Shown here: piece by piece, positions 9,555-18,142 of the stretch
How the letters are laid out: every line of letters starts with the position of its first letter
Position numbering within the stretch: the stretch's first letter is position 1
NCBI GenBank assembly: GCA_017466125.1
Contig: JAFTUS010000085.1
Location: forward strand, 1-49,091
Reading direction: 5' to 3'
Length of the DNA: 49,091 nucleotides
Source: Lentisphaeria bacterium
GTDB taxonomy: Bacteria; Verrucomicrobiota; Lentisphaeria; Victivallales; Victivallaceae
Notes under the pieces: model-generated
Seen by the model: only the letters and a program-made list of their open reading frames with translations
Told to the model about the DNA's origin: nothing
Databases searched by the model: none
Program-made: the position numbers and the translations under genes

Positions 9555-10445
9555 TTACCCCAACCGGGTTATCCGGTATTGCCTTGGGGATGTGCGGAAA
9601 GAGCGGCGGAAAAGTTTGCAGAAATAGTTGGAGTCGTAGAAGCCGCACTCTGCGGCGATCATTCCGACGGAGAGGTCGCTTTTTACCAGGAGTTCGGCGG
9701 CGCGGCGCAATCGGAGTTGCTGCAAATAGGCGATCGGGGAATATCCGGTTGCCTCATGGAAGATCCGTAAAAAGTGATTTTTTGACATACAGGCGAACTG
9801 TGCCAGTTCGGTCAGGGTCCATTGGCGGGAAAAATTATTTTCCATCAAACTGATGACTTTTCCCATGCGTGAAAGGGTGGATTCCTCTTCTTCCGGCTGA
9901 ACCGGAAAGAACCGGGCAAGGCGGATAATGATATTCAGCAGCAGTGAAAACGCCAATGCTTCAAAGCCCTGCTGTTCAGCAGTGATAATCTCCCGTAATT
10001 TGCACATTTCGTCAGCCAGGATACGGCACTCTTCATCGGATGTATGGAACATTTTCCGGAAACTGCGTCTCAACTTCGGTTCCAGCAGAAAGAAGAGGTT
10101 GTAACCGGGGAGTTTGCGCAGATAGCACTCCGGCAGCGGCAATTCTTCCGCATTGAACTGGAGGTTGTAAAGCACCAGATTTTCCCGTTTTGTGAAGCAG
10201 TGTACCGTGTAGCCGTTGAGGAGAAAAACATCTCCGCTCTGCACCGGAAACTCCTGACCGTCGATATATTGTACGCCATGGCCGGAGACGACCAGTACGA
10301 TCTCGGAAAAATCGTGGTAATGTCCGATGGAAGTAAAGTCGAATTCGTGCTGTTCCCGGACATCCGAACAGATCATCTGGACTGCGATCGGACACCCCGG
10401 CGTTTTGAAGTAATTTTTACCGTATGCCTGTACTGAATTTTTCAT
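9555..10445 (-). CDS. AraC-family transcriptional regulator
   Basis: 296 residues. The N-terminal half looks like a cupin-type sensor (HYHDFSEIVLVVSGHGVQYI near residues 42-60, DVFLLNGYTVHCF). The last 100 residues are the double helix-turn-helix DNA-binding domain: LTELAQFACMSKNHFLRIFH, then GMIAAECGFYDSNYFCKLFRRSF with the usual P-x-x-YR ending. It is divergent from a xylose-isomerase-like gene and xylB and so probably regulates pentose use; this is inference from context. The ATG at 10445 is preferred over a TTG at 10496, which would lengthen the protein by 17 residues. No Shine-Dalgarno sequence is evident, and the best promoter places transcription start next to the ATG. Confidence 0.92.
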   Translation of the reverse strand: MKNSVQAYGKNYFKTPGCPIAVQMICSDVREQHEFDFTSIGHYHDFSEIVLVVSGHGVQYIDGQEFPVQSGDVFLLNGYTVHCFTKRENLVLYNLQFNAEELPLPECYLRKLPGYNLFFLLEPKLRRSFRKMFHTSDEECRILADEMCKLREIITAEQQGFEALAFSLLLNIIIRLARFFPVQPEEEESTLSRMGKVISLMENNFSRQWTLTELAQFACMSKNHFLRIFHEATGYSPIAYLQQLRLRRAAELLVKSDLSVGMIAAECGFYDSNYFCKLFRRSFRTSPRQYRITRLG

Positions 10446-10454
10446 AATGGTGAT

Positions 10455-10483
10455 AATATACTCTCTTTTGGTGATTTTATCAA
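10455..10483 (-). promoter_or_regulatory. Putative promoter of the AraC-type gene
   Basis: TTGATA, 17 bases, then TATATT on the minus strand. Only 9 bases separate the -10 from the chosen ATG at 10445, so the transcript could be leaderless or nearly so. Confidence 0.5.
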
Positions 10484-10532
10484 GGAAAAACGGCAAAAGA
10501 GCAAGTATTTTATATACAAATAAAAAAATGTA

Positions 10533-10731
10533 CCCCGCCCCGGCCCGAACGTCGGGTTCGCTGACACCCGGACGTGATCCAACGGCGGAACGTTGGTCGC
10601 CGCCTTAAAATGGCGGCGAAAGTACAAGCGTAGCGTCAACATTGCCTCGCAGAGGCAATACCGCTCGCCGGGAGCGATGCCCCGATAAAAGAGCGCAGCG
10701 TATTTTATCGGGGCGTTGAGCGTACGGAGCC
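10533..10731 (-). repeat. Mosaic structured repeat R, copy R2
   Basis: A core R element in minus orientation, in the space between the divergent araC-type and isomerase genes. It has the CCCCGATAAAA hairpin, an ATTGCCTC/GAGGCAAT hairpin (the pair is changed on both sides relative to the ATTGCCGC form), the CGCCGCC/GGCGGCG hairpin, CCAACG/CGTTGG and CCCGAACGTTCGGG-like stems. It is the only larger copy not next to a stop codon; an AAATAAAAAAATG run stands in place of the T-run end. Confidence 0.85.
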
Positions 10732-10756
10732 AAAACCAAAAAAAAGGAGATTGTTT

Positions 10757-11857
10757 ATGAATTTAGAAAACACTTGTGCATCTGCTCTTTCCATGCCATT
10801 CTGGTGCGTTGCAAATCCGCTGGGAGACCCTTTCGGCGGGGCTGTTATGGAGAAACCGGATTCTGCCGATACCGCCCGTATGCTGGCGGTGGCGGCAAAA
10901 GAGGGACTGATCTCTTACACCAGTTTCCACGATGATGACCTTGTTCCGTGGGACAAAGATCATCCCGAAGACGACCTCGACCCCTCGTCGGCGGTCTATC
11001 AGAAACTTCATCAGCTCAAAGCCATTCTCGATGAAGCGGGGCTCAAGGTCAACACCGTTACATGCAGTCTGCACGGCAACAAACTTTTCCGTGACGGCGG
11101 CTTGTGCAATCCTTCCGCTGAAATCCGGGAATATGCGGCGAAGAAAGTGGAACGCACCCTCCGCATCGGTGCTTTGTTCGGCGCACAATACTACACCTAC
11201 TGGGTCGCCCGTGACGGCTTTGAAGTCCCGGTCTGCACCGACTGGCAGCATGTTTACGACTGGCTCGCCGACGGTTTGAACCACGTCACGGACTACATCG
11301 CAGAAAAAAAGATGACCAACTACATCGGTGCGACGGTCGAACCCAAACCCAACGAACCGCGCGGTCAGATGTTTCTGCCCACCAGCGGACATGCCGCAGG
11401 GTTCATCTACGGCAGACTGAACCGTCCGGAATTCTGGGGCATCAACCCTGAACTGCTCCAGCATGAAAGCATGTGTCTGCTCAACTCCTGCATGACGGTC
11501 GGCTATCTTTGCAGTATGAAACTTCTGAAATTCCTCCACTTCGGCAGTCAGATCAAGGCGCAGTTCGACAACGATTTTCCGCCGCTTATCGGCCCGGAAG
11601 GGCTCAAAGAGACAGTTTTCATGTTCAAAACGCTCAAGGATACCGGCTGGAAAGGCATCATCGAATACGACTGCCACATGCTCCGCGCCGAAGGCGATCC
11701 CGACAATGAGGACGCCTGCCGTATGCAGTTCATCCGCAACTGCGTGGAAGCGACCCGCATCGCCCTTGAACTGGCGAACCGTATTCAGAAACCTGACATG
11801 AGCAACGGTCAAAGTGCCGCCGACCTCGCCTCCATCCGGCAGATGTGCGGCTTGTAA
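10757..11857 (+). CDS. Xylose isomerase-like TIM-barrel sugar isomerase
   Basis: 366 residues, shorter than enterobacterial XylA and close to the actinobacterial type. Family landmarks are SFHDDDLVPW (His58, Asp61), VEPKPNEPRG (Glu195, Lys197), NPELLQHES (Glu232, His236), FDND (Asp271, Asp273) and EYDCH (Asp305). In actinobacterial XylA a metal-binding Asp follows the HxD of the strand after the Glu/His site; here that segment reads LHFGSQ, so the Asp appears replaced by Gly (my alignment by eye). The neighbour xylB starts 14 bases downstream, which supports a pentose or related ketose/aldose role. The ATG has GGAGA 6 bases before it. The exact sugar is uncertain. Confidence 0.82.
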   Translation: MNLENTCASALSMPFWCVANPLGDPFGGAVMEKPDSADTARMLAVAAKEGLISYTSFHDDDLVPWDKDHPEDDLDPSSAVYQKLHQLKAILDEAGLKVNTVTCSLHGNKLFRDGGLCNPSAEIREYAAKKVERTLRIGALFGAQYYTYWVARDGFEVPVCTDWQHVYDWLADGLNHVTDYIAEKKMTNYIGATVEPKPNEPRGQMFLPTSGHAAGFIYGRLNRPEFWGINPELLQHESMCLLNSCMTVGYLCSMKLLKFLHFGSQIKAQFDNDFPPLIGPEGLKETVFMFKTLKDTGWKGIIEYDCHMLRAEGDPDNEDACRMQFIRNCVEATRIALELANRIQKPDMSNGQSAADLASIRQMCGL

Positions 11858-11871
11858 GAAAGGAGACTGCA

Positions 11872-13404
11872 ATGGAACTCTATCTCGGGATCGACGCCAG
11901 CACGCAGGGGGTGAAGTGTGTCGTCATTGACCTCCGCTCCGGAAAAATCACAGCCGAAAGTTCCGTCAATTTCGGAACCGATCTGCCGCAGTACAACTCC
12001 CCCAACGGTTTTCTGCCGCATCCGGATGCACTGGTACGCCATGCCGACCCGATGATGTGGGTCGACGGCCTCGAACTGGCACTGGAGCGTCTGCGTTCCA
12101 CCGGGGTCGATATGGCTGAAATCAAAGGAATTTCCGGTACCGGGCAGCAGCACGGTTCTGTTTACCTTGCAGATGAGTTCCCTGTTTACACGGATGACAC
12201 GCCGCTGTCGTCCCAGTTGAAACCGATCCTCTCGCGTCCGACCTCCCCGATCTGGATGGACCGCTCCACCAATGCGGTCTGCCGGGAACTGGATGAACGG
12301 TTCGGCGATCTGCTGATCGAACGCACGGGAAGTCCGGCGGTGGAGCGTTTCACCGGTCCGCAGATACGGAAATTTTTCCTGACAGAGCCGGAGGCGTACA
12401 GGCGCACCCGCCGTATCCATCTGGTCAGTTCCTTCATGGCGTCGGTGCTTTGCGGAAAAGATGCCCCCATCGACTATGGCGACGGTGCCGGAATGAATTT
12501 GTTGGATCTTCATACGCTGCAATGGCATGAAGAGATCGCAGAATTCACAGCCCCCGGTCTGCCGGAAAAACTGCCTTCTCCCGTTTCAGGAACACACATT
12601 GCCGGGGGACTGGCAGAGTATTTCGCAAAATTCGGCATGACACCGGGGACTCCCGTTGCCGTCTGGTCGGGAGACAATCCCGGCAGTCTGGTCGGCATCG
12701 GCTGTTTTGCTCCCGGCGTGGCGGGGATCAGCCTCGGCACGAGCGACACGCTTTTCGCCCCCATGCAGAAATTCCATACCGACCCGGAACATTGCGGACA
12801 CGTTTTCGGCAATCCGGCGGGCGGTTTCATGAGTCTGATCTGCTTTTCCAACGGTTCGCTCGCACGGGAGAAAATACGGGAAAAGCATCATCTCGACTGG
12901 GAATTTTTCGATGAAACCTCCCTGAAAGAGAGTGTCCCGGGGAACAACGGCAAACTCATGCTCCCCTACTTTGAGGCGGAGTCAACGCCGCCGGTACTCG
13001 AACCGAAAGTGGTATGCAACTACGAAACGGCAACTGCCGCGGAAGAGGTTCGTGCCATTCTGGAATCGCAGATGCTCTCGATGCGTCTGCACTCGCTCTG
13101 GCTGGGCGAAGAGATCCGCACGCTCCGTCTGACGGGGGGAGGGTCACGATCTGCGGCCATCCGTCAGATCGCCGCAGATGTATTCGGGGCGGAAGTGGAG
13201 ACCATACAGGTAACAAATTCGGCGGGTTTGGGCAGTGCCATGCGTGCCGCCAACGCCGTTGCCGATGTGCCGCTGGAGGAGTTGGCAAAGACTTTCTGTG
13301 CCGGAACTCCGGCGGCTTCGCCGCGCCGTGAATACACCGCCCTTTACGAAGAGCAGTTGAAACGTTACCGCGAACTGGAACAATCTGTACAAAATACAAA
13401 CTAA
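11872..13404 (+). CDS. xylB: Xylulokinase-like FGGY carbohydrate kinase
   Basis: 510 residues. It phosphorylates a ketose, most likely D-xylulose, with ATP after the isomerase step, feeding the pentose phosphate pathway. The N-terminal ATPase fold starts YLGIDASTQGVKCVVID, with ISGTGQQHGSVYL near residue 90 and WMDRST near 130. The C-terminal domain has SLGTSDTLFAP and the adenine loop LTGGGSRSAAIRQIAADVFG. The XylB-typical SGDNPGSLVG segment is present. AGGAG lies 6 bases before the ATG. It follows the isomerase after 14 bases; the stop TAA runs straight into repeat R3. Other FGGY substrates cannot be excluded. Confidence 0.9.
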   Translation: MELYLGIDASTQGVKCVVIDLRSGKITAESSVNFGTDLPQYNSPNGFLPHPDALVRHADPMMWVDGLELALERLRSTGVDMAEIKGISGTGQQHGSVYLADEFPVYTDDTPLSSQLKPILSRPTSPIWMDRSTNAVCRELDERFGDLLIERTGSPAVERFTGPQIRKFFLTEPEAYRRTRRIHLVSSFMASVLCGKDAPIDYGDGAGMNLLDLHTLQWHEEIAEFTAPGLPEKLPSPVSGTHIAGGLAEYFAKFGMTPGTPVAVWSGDNPGSLVGIGCFAPGVAGISLGTSDTLFAPMQKFHTDPEHCGHVFGNPAGGFMSLICFSNGSLAREKIREKHHLDWEFFDETSLKESVPGNNGKLMLPYFEAESTPPVLEPKVVCNYETATAAEEVRAILESQMLSMRLHSLWLGEEIRTLRLTGGGSRSAAIRQIAADVFGAEVETIQVTNSAGLGSAMRAANAVADVPLEELAKTFCAGTPAASPRREYTALYEEQLKRYRELEQSVQNTN

Positions 13405-13540
13405 AAAAATCCGCGCGCAGCGGCCGAACGTCGGCCTCGGTAGTGGTCGGCTGTCGCCCCTCCGGGGCTCTCGAGCCTCCGGAGCTTTAGACGAAGCACT
13501 CCGAAGCCACGGTAAAATCGGTTTGTTTTTCGCACAGAGC
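13405..13540 (-). repeat. Mosaic structured repeat R, copy R3
   Basis: Begins in the A-run directly after the xylB stop codon, followed by TCCGCGCG, a GGCCGACGTTCGGCC hairpin (seen as GGCCGAACGTCGGCC), CCCCTCCGGGG and the CTCGAG block, and ends in GCACAGAGC, related to the GGCTCTGTACGAAA leader of R5 and R8. It lacks the ATTGCC/CGCCGCC core. It fills the gap between the convergent xylB and the aldo/keto reductase. Confidence 0.8.
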
Positions 13541-14632
13541 CTATTCAAAACTCTCTTTGAGTTCGGTCATGTATTCCGGAATGTGAAGGTGCTGCGGACA
13601 AACCTTTTCGCAGGCGTGGCAGCGGAGACATTCGGAGGGCTTGTGTTTGCGGGCGTACCAGTTGAAGGAGCCCCGCGCCGGTTCCGCCCCGAAAAGACGG
13701 CTGCTGTTGAGGACACCGAGCAAATTCGGAATGGGCAATTCCGCCGGACAGTGTTCCAGACAGTAACCGCAGCGGGTGCAGGGGACTTGCGGGATTTTTT
13801 CAAGGATCGTTCTGACCTCTTCCAATGCAGAAAGTTCCCGTTCCCCCAGCGGCGAAAAGTCTGTCATGACTGCCATATTATCCAGCAGTTGGCTTTGGTC
13901 GGACATTCCGCTTAAAACCGTTTCCACCTGCGGCAGACCTGCGGCAAAACGGATCGCCCAACTTGCAATGCTCCAATCGGGGTGGAGGGCTTTCAGGACT
14001 TTCGCCGCCTCTTCCGGCAATCCAGCCAGCATTCCGCCTTTGACCGGTTCCATGACCAGCACTTTTTTGCCGTATTTCTCTGCAGTTTCATAGCAGAGGC
14101 GGGACTGTACGCCCGAACTTTCCCAGTCCGCATAATTGATTTGCAGCTGTACAAAATCCATTTCCGGATGTGCCGCAAGAGCCTTGTCAAGCACCTCTGC
14201 GGTATCGTGAAAAGAAAAGCCGATACTTTTTGCCAGCCCCTCTTTTTTCAGTGAGATAAGGAACTCCCAATATCCTTTTTCATCGGCTTCGGCGATTTTT
14301 GGGGCATCCATGGCGTGAAGCAGATAACGGTCGAAACAGTCCAGCCCCGTGCGTTCCAGCTGTTTTTCAAAGAACTGCCGCGGAGTTTCTCCTTCCTGAA
14401 GCATATTCTGGGAAAGTTTGTCGGCAAGTTTGAATGTTTCACGCTTGTGCCGTTCACTTACTGCAAGGCGGAAAATCTCTTCGGAATTGCCTCCGTGATA
14501 AGGTTTTGCCGTATCAAACCAGCAGAAACCTTTTTCCAGAAAACGATCCGCCAAAGCGCAAACCGCCTGCAAGTCAACGGCATCGCCTTTCTGCGGCAGA
14601 CGCATCAAACCGAAACAGAGATTTTTCTCCAT
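13541..14632 (-). CDS. Aldo/keto reductase with C-terminal 4Fe-4S ferredoxin domain
   Basis: 363 residues. The first 270 form an aldo/keto reductase barrel with the catalytic set Asp40 and Tyr45 (FDTAKPYHGG), Lys72 (LADKL) and His106 (YLLHAMD). The C-terminus carries two Cys clusters: Cys285, 288, 291, 295 and Cys335, 338, 341, 345, each CxxCxxCxxxCP, for two [4Fe-4S] centres. This is the predicted AKR-ferredoxin oxidoreductase type (COG1453-like) common in anaerobes; substrate and electron partner are unknown. The start at 14632 is supported by AAGGGG ahead of the ATG. It is a single-gene unit facing xylB, with R elements on both sides. Confidence 0.92.
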   Translation of the reverse strand: MEKNLCFGLMRLPQKGDAVDLQAVCALADRFLEKGFCWFDTAKPYHGGNSEEIFRLAVSERHKRETFKLADKLSQNMLQEGETPRQFFEKQLERTGLDCFDRYLLHAMDAPKIAEADEKGYWEFLISLKKEGLAKSIGFSFHDTAEVLDKALAAHPEMDFVQLQINYADWESSGVQSRLCYETAEKYGKKVLVMEPVKGGMLAGLPEEAAKVLKALHPDWSIASWAIRFAAGLPQVETVLSGMSDQSQLLDNMAVMTDFSPLGERELSALEEVRTILEKIPQVPCTRCGYCLEHCPAELPIPNLLGVLNSSRLFGAEPARGSFNWYARKHKPSECLRCHACEKVCPQHLHIPEYMTELKESFE

Positions 14633-14684
14633 AAAATTCCCCTTGTTCCTGAAATTTAAAACCAATACGCACAAAATTTAAATT

Positions 14685-15003
14685 CTCCGGAGGCTTGAGA
14701 GCCCCGGAGGGGTGACAGCCGACCACTACCGGGAACGGCGGACGCCGTCCGCCGTCCGCTCAACGCTCCGATAAAATACGCTTCGCTCTTTTATCGGAGC
14801 ATCGCTCCCGGCGAGAGGTATTGCCGCGTTGCGGCAATATTGACGCTTCGCTTGTACTTTCGCCGCCATTTTAAGGCGGCGACCAGCGTTCCGCCTCCGT
14901 CTTCGTAAAACTACGCCGCGACAAGGCTGGACCACGTGCGGGTGTCAGCGAACCCGACGTTCGGGCCGCTGGCGAGTACGCGCTTCGCGCGGATTTTTTT
15001 TTA
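14685..15003 (+). repeat. Mosaic structured repeat R, copy R4
   Basis: A long copy that joins the CTCGAG-type block (CCGGAGGCTTGAGAGCC, CCCCGGAGGGG) to the stem-loop core. Its first core stem reads CTCCGATAAAA/TTTTATCGGAG, changed on both sides relative to CCCCGATAAAA/TTTTATCGGGG. The CCAGC/GCTGG stem is enlarged by about 25 extra bases. It ends in GCGCGCTTCGCGCGG and a T-run that reaches the ileS stop codon at 15010. Confidence 0.85.
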
Positions 15004-15009
15004 TTTTTT

Positions 15010-18000
15010 TTATTTTTTTGCAACGGTCACTTTGCAGTTGGTTCCGTTGACATCAACTTCCGTTTCTGCCGCACCGGCAGTGAGTTCCACCGCCAGCGTT
15101 TCGCCGCAGATGTACTCTTTGAAGTTCACCAGCGCACTCTGCCACTCTGCCGGGACATCATAGGCTACCGTGATACGGTCAGCAACATCCAGATCCATCT
15201 CCTTGCGGAGAGCCTGAACTTTGCTGATGAACTCACGGGCAAAACCCTCTTCTTCCAGTTCACGGGTCAACTCGGTTGCCAGCGCAATGGTCACACCGGC
15301 TTCGCTGGCGGCAACCATGCCTTCCTTCTGCTCATGTTTGACCACGAGGTCTTCAGCAGTGACTTCGGCAACAGTTCCGTCGGCAAGGGTCAGTCTGGCG
15401 GGAGTTCCGTCCACGATCGCACCGATTTCAGCACCGGTGAACTTTTCGATCATGGCGGCGGCCTCTTTCATATTCTTGCCCAGCTTTTTGCCGAGAGTTT
15501 TGAAGTTCGCTTTGCAGGAACGTTTCACCAGCGTTTCCACATCTTCGCAGAATTCCACCGTTTTGACGTTGAGTTCTTCGGCGATGATGCCGACGGTATT
15601 TTCCAGTTTTTCACGGTTTTTCGCATCGGCGACCAGCACGGCACGGCTCAAGGGCTGACGCACTTTGAGGTTGTTGGCGGTGCGGAGGAAACGGCCCAGA
15701 GAAACGGCACTCATGGTGAGGCTCATCTGCTCTTCGAGGAACTCGTCGCGGCAGTCCGCCGGTTCGGGGAAGTCACAGAGGTGGACGGATTCGGGCATTT
15801 CCGGTGTCCGCAGGGCGCGGTAGATCGCCTCCGTCGTGAAGGGGATGAAGGGCGCGGCAGTCTTGGCAAACGTCAACAGCACATAGTGCAGTGTGGCGTA
15901 GGCTTCATTCTTGTCGGCGTCGTCGGTGGATTTCCAGAAACGGCGGCGGCTGCGGCGGATGTACCAGTTGGTCAGATCGTCGATGAAGCGGCTGAAACGG
16001 GTGGCTGCCTTCTGCAAATTGTAGGCATCAAGTTCGTCACGCACCTCTTCGACCATCTGGGAGGCGGAACTCAAAATCCAGCGGTCGAGTACGTTGGAGG
16101 GGTTGACCGGAGCCTTCACCTCGCCGGGGGCGGGCTGATAGTTGTCCACATTGGCGTAGGTCGTGAAGAAGGAGAGCGCGTTCCACATGGGGATCATCAC
16201 GCCGCGCAGGATCTCTTTGACTCCGCTTTCGGAGAACTTCAAATCTTCCGCGCGAACCACCTGACTGCCCATCATAAAGAGACGCAGGGCGTCGGCACCG
16301 TAGACGTTGACCACGTTCATCGGGTCGGGGTAGTTGCGGAGACGTTTGGACATCTTCTGACCGTTTTCGGCAAGCACGAGACCATTCACAACAACGTTGC
16401 GGAACGGCGGCTGATCGAAAAGTGCGGAAGCAAGCACGACCAGCGTATAGAACCAGCCGCGGGTCTGGTCGAGACCTTCGGCGATGAAGTCAGCGGGGAA
16501 GTGTTCTTCAAAGTGCTTTTTGTTCTCAAAGGGATAGTGCTGCTGGGCGTAGGGCATGGAGCCGGATTCAAACCAGCAGTCAAAGACTTCCGGCACACGC
16601 TTTAACGGAGATTTTCCGGTGGGTGACGGAATTTCGATCTTGTCCATAAAGTGTTTATGGAGGTCATCGACCTTTTTGCCGATCAGTTTTTCCAACTCTT
16701 CCGCACTGCCTACGACAATGACTTCGCCTTCTTCGTTGCGCCAGATCGGCAGCGGAGTTCCCCAGTAACGGTTGCGGCTGATCGCCCAGTCGCGGGCATT
16801 TTCCAGCCATTTACCGAAACGGCCGTCCTTGAGATGACCGGGAACCCAGTTGATGTACCGGTTGTTTTTGATCATCTTTTCTTTGATGTCTTCGACCTTG
16901 ACGAACCAGGTGGAGATGGCACGGTAGATCAACGGACCGTCATCGCGCCAGCAGTGGGGATAACTGTGCTTGATCTGTCCCTGATGGATCAGTTTTCTTT
17001 CGGCTTTCAGCCGCTGGATGATCTCTTTATCCACGCTCTTGACCGGGCGGCCCTGATAGTCGGGAACTTCTGCGGTAAAACAGCATTCGCCGTCGATGGG
17101 GCAGACTTCCGGCAGACCGTACTTCTTGCAGACGGCGTTGTCGTCTTCACCGAAACCGGGAGCCGTGTGGACGATGCCCGTACCGTCGGAGGTACTGACG
17201 AAGTCCGCGCCCATGACCTGAAATGCACCTTTGGCATAGAGGTCTTTGAAGTAGTCGAAAAGCGGCTCATAACGTTTGCCGATCAGTTCAGAACCTTTGC
17301 CCTTCCAGACGATTTCGGGTGTTTCCTTGTAGTAAGCACCCATGCGGGCCTCCGCCATGATGTAGAATTCGTCGCCGTCTTTGACCTTGACATAATCGAT
17401 TTCAGGACCGACGGTCAGCCCGAGGTTGGAGGGCAGAGTCCAGGGGGTGGTCGTCCAGGCGAGGAAGTAGGTGTTTTCTTCGCCTTCCGCCTTGAAACGG
17501 ATGGTGATCGCCGGGTCGGTCACATCTTTGTAGCCCTGATTGGCCTCAAAGTTGGAGAGCGGCGTGGCGCAGCGGGGGCAGTAGGGGAGGATTTTGTATC
17601 CTTCGTAAACCAATCCCTGTTCCCAGAGCTGCTTGAAAACCCACCAGATGGATTCCATAAAGTTGCGGTCCATGGTGCGGTAGCCGTTCTTGAAATCAAC
17701 CCAGCGGCCCATGCGGGCAACGATTTTTTCCCATTCATCGGTATAGCGCAGCACGATGGAGCGGCAGGCTTCGTTGAAGTTGTCGATACCGTAGGCTTCG
17801 ATGTCTTTTTTGCTGGAAAGATTGAGCTGCTTTTCCATTTCGTTTTCCACGGGCAGTCCGTGGCAGTCCCAACCGAAACGACGTTCCACATAGTTGCCGC
17901 GCATGGTGCGGTAACGGGGGATCACGTCCTTGATGGAACCCGCCAGCAAGTGACCGTAATGCGGGAGACCGGTCGCAAAGGGCGGGCCGTCGTAAAAGAC

Positions 18001-18126
18001 GAACTCTTCACCGTCCTTGCGCTGATCGAGAGATTTCTGAAAGATCTCATTCTGCTGCCAGAAAGAGAGGATTTCACTTTCCATTGCCGGAAAGTCCACC
18101 TGATTGGAGATATTCGGGAACGCCAT
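15010..18126 (-). CDS. ileS: Isoleucyl-tRNA synthetase, eukaryote-like (IleS2) class
   Basis: 1038 residues. It charges tRNA-Ile and edits valine. The class I signature HYGH is at residues 56-59 within FYDGPPFATGLPHYGH, and KMSKR at 591-595. The segment RRFGWDCHGLPVE and the overall length match the eukaryote-like IleS2 class found in Chlamydiae, spirochaetes and some others, whose members are often poorly inhibited by mupirocin. A CP1 editing region lies between the two signatures. The ATG has a perfect AAGGAGG site. It begins 16 bases after the symporter gene on the same strand, so the two are probably co-transcribed. The gene ends in Lys-Lys codons and an A-rich stretch next to R4. Confidence 0.97.
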   Translation of the reverse strand: MAFPNISNQVDFPAMESEILSFWQQNEIFQKSLDQRKDGEEFVFYDGPPFATGLPHYGHLLAGSIKDVIPRYRTMRGNYVERRFGWDCHGLPVENEMEKQLNLSSKKDIEAYGIDNFNEACRSIVLRYTDEWEKIVARMGRWVDFKNGYRTMDRNFMESIWWVFKQLWEQGLVYEGYKILPYCPRCATPLSNFEANQGYKDVTDPAITIRFKAEGEENTYFLAWTTTPWTLPSNLGLTVGPEIDYVKVKDGDEFYIMAEARMGAYYKETPEIVWKGKGSELIGKRYEPLFDYFKDLYAKGAFQVMGADFVSTSDGTGIVHTAPGFGEDDNAVCKKYGLPEVCPIDGECCFTAEVPDYQGRPVKSVDKEIIQRLKAERKLIHQGQIKHSYPHCWRDDGPLIYRAISTWFVKVEDIKEKMIKNNRYINWVPGHLKDGRFGKWLENARDWAISRNRYWGTPLPIWRNEEGEVIVVGSAEELEKLIGKKVDDLHKHFMDKIEIPSPTGKSPLKRVPEVFDCWFESGSMPYAQQHYPFENKKHFEEHFPADFIAEGLDQTRGWFYTLVVLASALFDQPPFRNVVVNGLVLAENGQKMSKRLRNYPDPMNVVNVYGADALRLFMMGSQVVRAEDLKFSESGVKEILRGVMIPMWNALSFFTTYANVDNYQPAPGEVKAPVNPSNVLDRWILSSASQMVEEVRDELDAYNLQKAATRFSRFIDDLTNWYIRRSRRRFWKSTDDADKNEAYATLHYVLLTFAKTAAPFIPFTTEAIYRALRTPEMPESVHLCDFPEPADCRDEFLEEQMSLTMSAVSLGRFLRTANNLKVRQPLSRAVLVADAKNREKLENTVGIIAEELNVKTVEFCEDVETLVKRSCKANFKTLGKKLGKNMKEAAAMIEKFTGAEIGAIVDGTPARLTLADGTVAEVTAEDLVVKHEQKEGMVAASEAGVTIALATELTRELEEEGFAREFISKVQALRKEMDLDVADRITVAYDVPAEWQSALVNFKEYICGETLAVELTAGAAETEVDVNGTNCKVTVAKK

Positions 18127-18142
18127 AAAAGATTCCTCCTTG

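Noticed and set aside
10496..10496. TTG start for the AraC-type regulator, 17 codons upstream
   Set aside because: The added residues are encoded in the A/T-rich promoter region without a binding site; Met at 10445 fits better.
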